A stretch of DNA of 64,000 bases from an uncultured Bacteroidales bacterium (GTDB lineage Bacteria > Bacteroidota > Bacteroidia > Bacteroidales > F082): contig CAMZAM010000001.1 in NCBI GenBank assembly GCA_947304185.1, positions 62,001 to 126,000 on the forward strand. The letters run 5' to 3'. The position numbers and the translations under genes are program-made. The stretch's first letter is position 1. The number at the start of each line of letters is the position of its first letter. Below the pieces are notes generated by a model. The model worked only from the letters and a program-made list of their open reading frames with translations, was not told the DNA's origin and did no database searches. This document shows, piece by piece, positions 59,778-64,000 of the stretch.

Positions 59778-60707
59778 TCACTTAGTTAGGAGTTTCTTGA
59801 TTCTACGTTTCAAACCAAAAGGTATCAATTGATTGATTCGATTATATAAAGTGTTGTTATTTTTGTAGAAACGTTTGTCGAATTTGTAATCCGGGACAAC
59901 GTATTTCGGGTGCTGCAACGGAAACTCGAGCTCTTTCGATGTCAAATATTCGTCAGCGTTTGAGTTAAATGAGGTGTGTGTGGCACCTTCGCCGAAGCCT
60001 ATGTTCGATATCAGGCTTACTTTCGGATAAACTGTAAGTTGATTTTGTGCCGCCTGCGAGAAGAAAAACTGCCAATCCCAGGCGCTGACAAATTGAGCGT
60101 CAATGGCTTTCAGACGATATTTCCAGTATCGCACGTCCACACCTTCATATCCCATGTTTTTGATTATCGACTCGGCGGCATCCGTATCACGCCAACTCAT
60201 GTTCAAATCCATGTTTTTCCACACTCTGCGCCATGTCGCCCAGCCCCATGTCGATTTATATTTTGAAAAACAGTAGCTCTCACTGATTGTATGTTTCTCG
60301 TCGACAGGATTATATCCCGCTATCAGTCCGATACGCTCATCGTTTTTGTAACGTTCCAGCATTTCCTCGACAAACGAGAAGAAGCTCTTTTGTGCCAAAC
60401 AGTCGTCCTCAAGCACTATTCCCACCTCTTCATTCTCGAAAAGCCAGTAGACGGCGGTGCTCACACCAAGCGAGCATCCCATGTTCTTATCCAGAAAACG
60501 CGTCTTCACCTCACAGTCCCAGTCGACCATCGACAGAATCTTATCTCTCAGACTGTCAACGAGTTGCTTCTCACCGACCTTATCTTCGCGAGCGCCATCA
60601 CAAGCCAGATACAATCTCTCGGGCTGCACCTCACGAATCCTCGAAAACGTCTGCAAAACCACGTCTTCGCGGTTGAAAAACACTAATAATATCGGAATCT
60701 TATACAT
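59778..60707 (-). CDS. Nucleotide-diphospho-sugar transferase (GT-A family)
   Basis: A 309-residue GT-A protein, of the group annotated nucleotide-diphospho-sugar transferase. It opens with IPILLVFFNREDVVLQTF, and VGIVLEDDCLAQKSFFSFV supplies the DxD-like metal site (EDD). The WGWATWRRVWKNMD segment is a conserved mark of this group. The C-terminus is basic. It adds a sugar in the second glycan locus; the donor is unknown. Confidence 0.85.
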   Translation of the reverse strand: MYKIPILLVFFNREDVVLQTFSRIREVQPERLYLACDGAREDKVGEKQLVDSLRDKILSMVDWDCEVKTRFLDKNMGCSLGVSTAVYWLFENEEVGIVLEDDCLAQKSFFSFVEEMLERYKNDERIGLIAGYNPVDEKHTISESYCFSKYKSTWGWATWRRVWKNMDLNMSWRDTDAAESIIKNMGYEGVDVRYWKYRLKAIDAQFVSAWDWQFFFSQAAQNQLTVYPKVSLISNIGFGEGATHTSFNSNADEYLTSKELEFPLQHPKYVVPDYKFDKRFYKNNNTLYNRINQLIPFGLKRRIKKLLTK

Positions 60708-60709
60708 AA

Positions 60710-61624
60710 TCAGTCAGCGTTTGCTTTGTTTTTCATTGAATAATAAAGCTTTGGAAAATATACGTTCATAAATCTTCCGAAAAGCACCATTGGCAGACGT
60801 AAAGTCTCATGCCGCCACACAAATTTCACGTAGTCGCGGTTCGAACGCGTCGGCTTGCTGAAGTATTTACGACGCTCGCTCAGCGACATCGCCATCACCT
60901 TAGCACTTTCTTCCTTGTCGTGGTCGTGATCGTAGTTGCAACGTCCCACAAAACACGACGTGAGCAGCACCGGGATGCCGTGTTTTCTGGCTTTCATGGC
61001 ATAATCGCTGTCGGCAATACCATGTTTATAGCCTTCCCAAAAGATTCCTATCTCATCGACAACATCTTTCGACACCAGAAGGATGTTGGCATTGGTCAAA
61101 TCACACATCTGAGGCTCACCGATAGGACCCAGCTGCTTGGTCTTAGCCAGAAATCTGTTGGTAAAAACAGTTCCTCCATACGACACTGTATCGTCTGTTT
61201 TTGAGCATGTTATGCCAGAATACATGCCGTCGCGACCATATTTTTCAATGCAATAGTCGTGAGTCTTCAGCAACTCCTCGAAGGCATTCTCCATTATGTC
61301 GGTGTCATCGTTTATAAGTAGGTAGAAATCCCATTCCTCATGACGTTTCAATGCCTCGTTCCATGCAGCACGCATCCCGCCATTCCAAAACAGGTTTCCG
61401 TCGCCTTGAATAACATTATATTCTTGATTATCAATGAGTTGTCTTACAGCGTCAGCAGTGCCGTCAGTGCAGCCGTCGTCGGTGAGGTAAGTCACAATCC
61501 TAATTTGTTCAGATGCGTCGCGACAGCCATTGTACTTATCCAAAGCAGCAAAAAGAGTGCTGAAGCACGACAACGTCTTCGCCTTCCTGTTATGACAAGT
61601 TACTAAAACCGCGATGTTTCTCAT
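60710..61624 (-). CDS. Glycosyltransferase family 2
   Basis: A 304-residue GT-A enzyme similar to rhamnosyl/galactofuranosyl transferases. It has IAVLVTCHNRKAKTLSCFST, YLTDDGCTDGTADAVR, and LINDDTDIMENAFE for metal binding, with GNLFWNGGMRAAWNEAL after. The longer C-terminal part with paired His residues is usual for this subgroup. It precedes the next glycosyltransferase gene by two bases. Confidence 0.92.
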   Translation of the reverse strand: MRNIAVLVTCHNRKAKTLSCFSTLFAALDKYNGCRDASEQIRIVTYLTDDGCTDGTADAVRQLIDNQEYNVIQGDGNLFWNGGMRAAWNEALKRHEEWDFYLLINDDTDIMENAFEELLKTHDYCIEKYGRDGMYSGITCSKTDDTVSYGGTVFTNRFLAKTKQLGPIGEPQMCDLTNANILLVSKDVVDEIGIFWEGYKHGIADSDYAMKARKHGIPVLLTSCFVGRCNYDHDHDKEESAKVMAMSLSERRKYFSKPTRSNRDYVKFVWRHETLRLPMVLFGRFMNVYFPKLYYSMKNKANAD

Positions 61625-61625
61625 A

Positions 61626-62867
61626 TCATTTTGCTGCTATGTCGGTTACTGTCTGGTAAACTCTCATCAAATCGTCGATGATCTTCTCCTTGTCGTGCCG
61701 TGCAATGGCTGTCGCGACAGCATTGTGAGAGATGTTTTCACATAAAGCATCGTCAGCATTAAGCCGTTTCAGCAGCTCGGCGAGCTCAAAAACGCCGTTG
61801 GCCGGGACAAGGAATCCGTCTTTGCCGTTTTCGATGAGCGAAGGAGTGCCTCCAACGTATGTGGCAACCACCGGAACACCCAGCATCTGCGCCTCACACA
61901 CACTGTTCGAGCTGTTGTCGATATACGACGGATGGACGTAAACATCGGCGTTCAAAAGTATCTCGCACAACTCGTTAGCACCCTTAACTCCTTGATAATC
62001 AATGTTTACATTTTTACCACAAATACCTAGTTTCTTCTCCAGAGTCCTTACAAAATATGAATTCTCATCCAAGCCGACCACCTTCCAAACGAACTTCATG
62101 TCGGTGTTTTTGGTAAGAATCTCGGCGGTTTTCAAAATCATGTCGAAACCTTTATAAAGCACTGGAGTAATTGTCGAAACAAGAGTGAAAATGCCTTCTT
62201 TACGCTTCCATTGACCAGTATTCTCATAAAACACCGGGCGCAGAACCTCATCGACATGATAATAACTCGATTTCGGTGCAAAGAGCTGTGTTATCTGGGA
62301 GTCCCATTCAGTACGACCCATAACGACACGCACTTTTTCCCATAATCCGGACTCTCTCTCGGCCCTGGCATGCATCTTTTTCTTATCGTAAATGATGCCA
62401 TTGCGCAGAATCCACTCGTTTTTCGAAATCGGATAACGGAACGTCTTCTCACTCATACCTGCCGGGAAAAACGCATTGTCGGCCGGCACCAGCAACCCTT
62501 GAAGATGTACAATAACAGGGACATCAGTGTTACCCAAGATGTCGGCAAACGGTATCTCGAGTCCGAACACATGTATCACATCAGGCTTGAAGTCGTTTAT
62601 AATCCTTTTAAGCTCAGGCAGATACATCAAGCCATCATTCTTCTTATAGCCTCCGTAATGCTCTTTTAGTCTTCTGAAAAACGTGTTTTTCGGACATTTC
62701 ACCGGGTAATAAGTCGTATTGCCCACAACCTCTTTCTCCTTTAGATCTTCCGAAAGGAAAGCCAAAGCCAGCTCGTTACCGGTCGTCTCCACGAGTTCCT
62801 TCAACGAATTGACCCATCCGACGCCGTTATAATACGATCCTACCGTTGCCAACCAAAGAATTCTCAT
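61626..62867 (-). CDS. Glycosyltransferase family 4
   Basis: A 413-residue GT-B enzyme. MRILWLATVGSYYNGVGWVN opens it, TLVSTITPVLYKGFDMIL is the donor-domain start, and VHPSYIDNSSNSVCEAQMLG shows the donor-sugar-binding glutamate (ExxxxG pattern). An extended acceptor domain (residues 100-200) carries many charged residues. It shares a base with the flippase stop (TAATG). Donor is unknown. Confidence 0.92.
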   Translation of the reverse strand: MRILWLATVGSYYNGVGWVNSLKELVETTGNELALAFLSEDLKEKEVVGNTTYYPVKCPKNTFFRRLKEHYGGYKKNDGLMYLPELKRIINDFKPDVIHVFGLEIPFADILGNTDVPVIVHLQGLLVPADNAFFPAGMSEKTFRYPISKNEWILRNGIIYDKKKMHARAERESGLWEKVRVVMGRTEWDSQITQLFAPKSSYYHVDEVLRPVFYENTGQWKRKEGIFTLVSTITPVLYKGFDMILKTAEILTKNTDMKFVWKVVGLDENSYFVRTLEKKLGICGKNVNIDYQGVKGANELCEILLNADVYVHPSYIDNSSNSVCEAQMLGVPVVATYVGGTPSLIENGKDGFLVPANGVFELAELLKRLNADDALCENISHNAVATAIARHDKEKIIDDLMRVYQTVTDIAAK

Positions 62868-64000
62868 TATCTGATGTTTATTTTCAGTTTCTTATTCAAA
62901 AATGACTTCACCATAGCCTTCTCGTTAGCATCAAGCGCCAAAAAGTAAGCTATCGTTATGACTATCAGCACACTAACGATGCCAATCACCACCAATCTCA
63001 AGAACGACGATGTCATGAAGTGTCGGATCAAAAGTGGTATTACAGGTGATATCAAAAGTATTACAATGCATGGCATTATCACTTTTTTCAGGTATTCCCT
63101 TATGCTGAACGGGAATTCTTTCCGCGCCACAAAAGTGACGATGATCTGGTTGATGAAGATCACCGACAGACTCACGTAGTAAACCACCTGCGGTAAATCG
63201 ATGATATTCAATGCCAGAATTGCCAGAGGCACTATCGCCAGCACGTTGACGGTCTGTATTATCGAGTAGCGTTTAACATGTCCCGTGGCACCCACAACGA
63301 TAGTCAGCGGCACATTAAACACCGTTATTAACATGTTGATAATGAACATGATAGTAAAAATAGACGTGTATTCCGGCACCTCACCGCCGAGCCAGAGAGC
63401 CAACACATAGTCGAGCTCTATCACGAGCGGCAGCGATATCATGAAAATCAAGATAAACGCTATCTTCGACATGCCAAACATCAATGATTTGGTGCGACTG
63501 TAGTTTCCGTCGGCATACGACTGCACCACCTGCGGGTTGAATGCCGTAAACAGGTTGGTGCGGAAGCCTTCCACCGCGTTCGACACCTGTACCGCTATGG
63601 CGTTGGCCGCGTTGATAACCGGACCGAAATAGAAATTCAGAATCATGTTCACGCCCTGTCCTTTCATCATGAAGGCAAAACACTCCATGGTGCGCCATCC
63701 CGAGAAGACAAGCATCGACTTGAACATCGATTTATCGAACATCCATTTAAACCGTAAGTTCTTGAATTTCAACTTACTGTAACCGAAATACATCAAAAAG
63801 TCAAATACCGAGATACCCATGATACAGGCTCCGTAAAACAGCAGCCGACCCTCAGTGACCGCATGTTTCACATACAACGCTATAGCCAGCTTCAACAAAG
63901 CATCAATCACGCTGACGATGGCATAATAATCCATCTTCTCGTGTGCCATGATGGCAGCGCTGAACGGCACCTGCATGATGACGAGCACCAACGAGATGGT
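62867..64000 (-). CDS. Oligosaccharide flippase (Wzx), cut by the window edge
   Basis: The last 378 or so residues of a MOP-superfamily flippase; the N-terminus is outside the window. Successive hydrophobic segments (about ten seen), plus VMIQVP-like and NAIAVQVSNAVEGFRTNLF helix patterns, fit the polysaccharide-transport branch. The ORF stays open to the window end, and no in-frame stop occurs, so the gene continues. It carries the lipid-linked units of the second polysaccharide across the membrane. The first locus has its own flippase at 21749. Confidence 0.85.
   Translation of the reverse strand, partial: TISLVLVIMQVPFSAAIMAHEKMDYYAIVSVIDALLKLAIALYVKHAVTEGRLLFYGACIMGISVFDFLMYFGYSKLKFKNLRFKWMFDKSMFKSMLVFSGWRTMECFAFMMKGQGVNMILNFYFGPVINAANAIAVQVSNAVEGFRTNLFTAFNPQVVQSYADGNYSRTKSLMFGMSKIAFILIFMISLPLVIELDYVLALWLGGEVPEYTSIFTIMFIINMLITVFNVPLTIVVGATGHVKRYSIIQTVNVLAIVPLAILALNIIDLPQVVYYVSLSVIFINQIIVTFVARKEFPFSIREYLKKVIMPCIVILLISPVIPLLIRHFMTSSFLRLVVIGIVSVLIVITIAYFLALDANEKAMVKSFLNKKLKINIR

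Overview
The window looks like a Bacteroidales (Bacteroidota) chromosome. Several features agree on this: promoter boxes of the TAnnTTTG type, a UpxY-type NusG-like antiterminator at the head of a capsule operon, an exosortase-like protein, an EF-G paralogue of the Bacteroides EF-G2 kind, LTA-synthase-like sulfatase, and long runs of minus-strand genes with very short intergenic gaps. Genus cannot be named from sequence alone.

Region 1 (44-3217): a four-gene minus-strand operon with its own promoter. It encodes a small TIR-like protein, an Nmad2-type protein (nucleotide-modification-associated domain 2), a protein like the helical domain of 5-hmdU DNA kinases, and a radical SAM/SPASM enzyme. 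Region 2 (3249-7957): a broken cupin, a membrane-anchored unknown, and a tight cluster of an OGG-type DNA glycosylase, a 114-residue unknown with a Gly/Ser-rich start, a PfkB kinase fused to a nucleoside deoxyribosyltransferase, a QueC-like ATPase and a SagB-type flavin oxidoreductase. Both read as nucleobase/nucleotide-centred systems, plausibly antiviral, and are the best candidates for undescribed biology here.

Region 3 (8083-31487): a capsule or O-antigen operon read leftward from a promoter next to tRNA-Gln: UpxY, nucleotide-sugar enzymes (RfbA, a UDP-sugar dehydrogenase, WecB- and WecC-like enzymes for UDP-ManNAcA), Wzx flippase, EpsG-type polymerase, several glycosyltransferases, pyruvyl transferase, acyl-transfer genes (KAS III, ACP, hexapeptide acetyltransferase), a MurB-like protein, a secreted beta-helix protein and an initiating sugar-phosphate transferase. 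Unrelated genes (rubrerythrin, lipocalin, a GxxExxY unit flanked by inverted repeats and hairpins) sit inside it. The 8-23 kb part is visibly richer in A+T than the right half.

Region 4 (31532-52739): a mostly housekeeping block: tRNA-Gln, LTA-synthase-like sulfatase, TrkA, nitrilase-family amidase, outer-membrane barrel, exosortase, ClC channel, exonuclease III, VanX-like dipeptidase, MnmA, EF-G paralogue, adenosine kinase and tRNA-Asn. Embedded in it (42138-49254) is a five-gene set: two tandemly duplicated secreted TPR proteins, a membrane TIR protein, an MscS channel and a RyR-domain protein. This has the layout of a signal-producing enzyme, an ion channel and a ligand-binding protein.

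Region 5 (52816-64000): a second surface-polysaccharide operon, with two initiating transferases, five glycosyltransferases, LicD, a LicC/PntC-like nucleotidyltransferase fused to a PLP aminotransferase, and a Wzx flippase cut by the window edge. It probably makes a glycan decorated with a phosphate- or phosphonate-linked amine. Five copies of a long palindromic intergenic repeat lie between 30.7 and 53.6 kb. No CRISPR array, rRNA gene, intact transposase or phage gene was seen.
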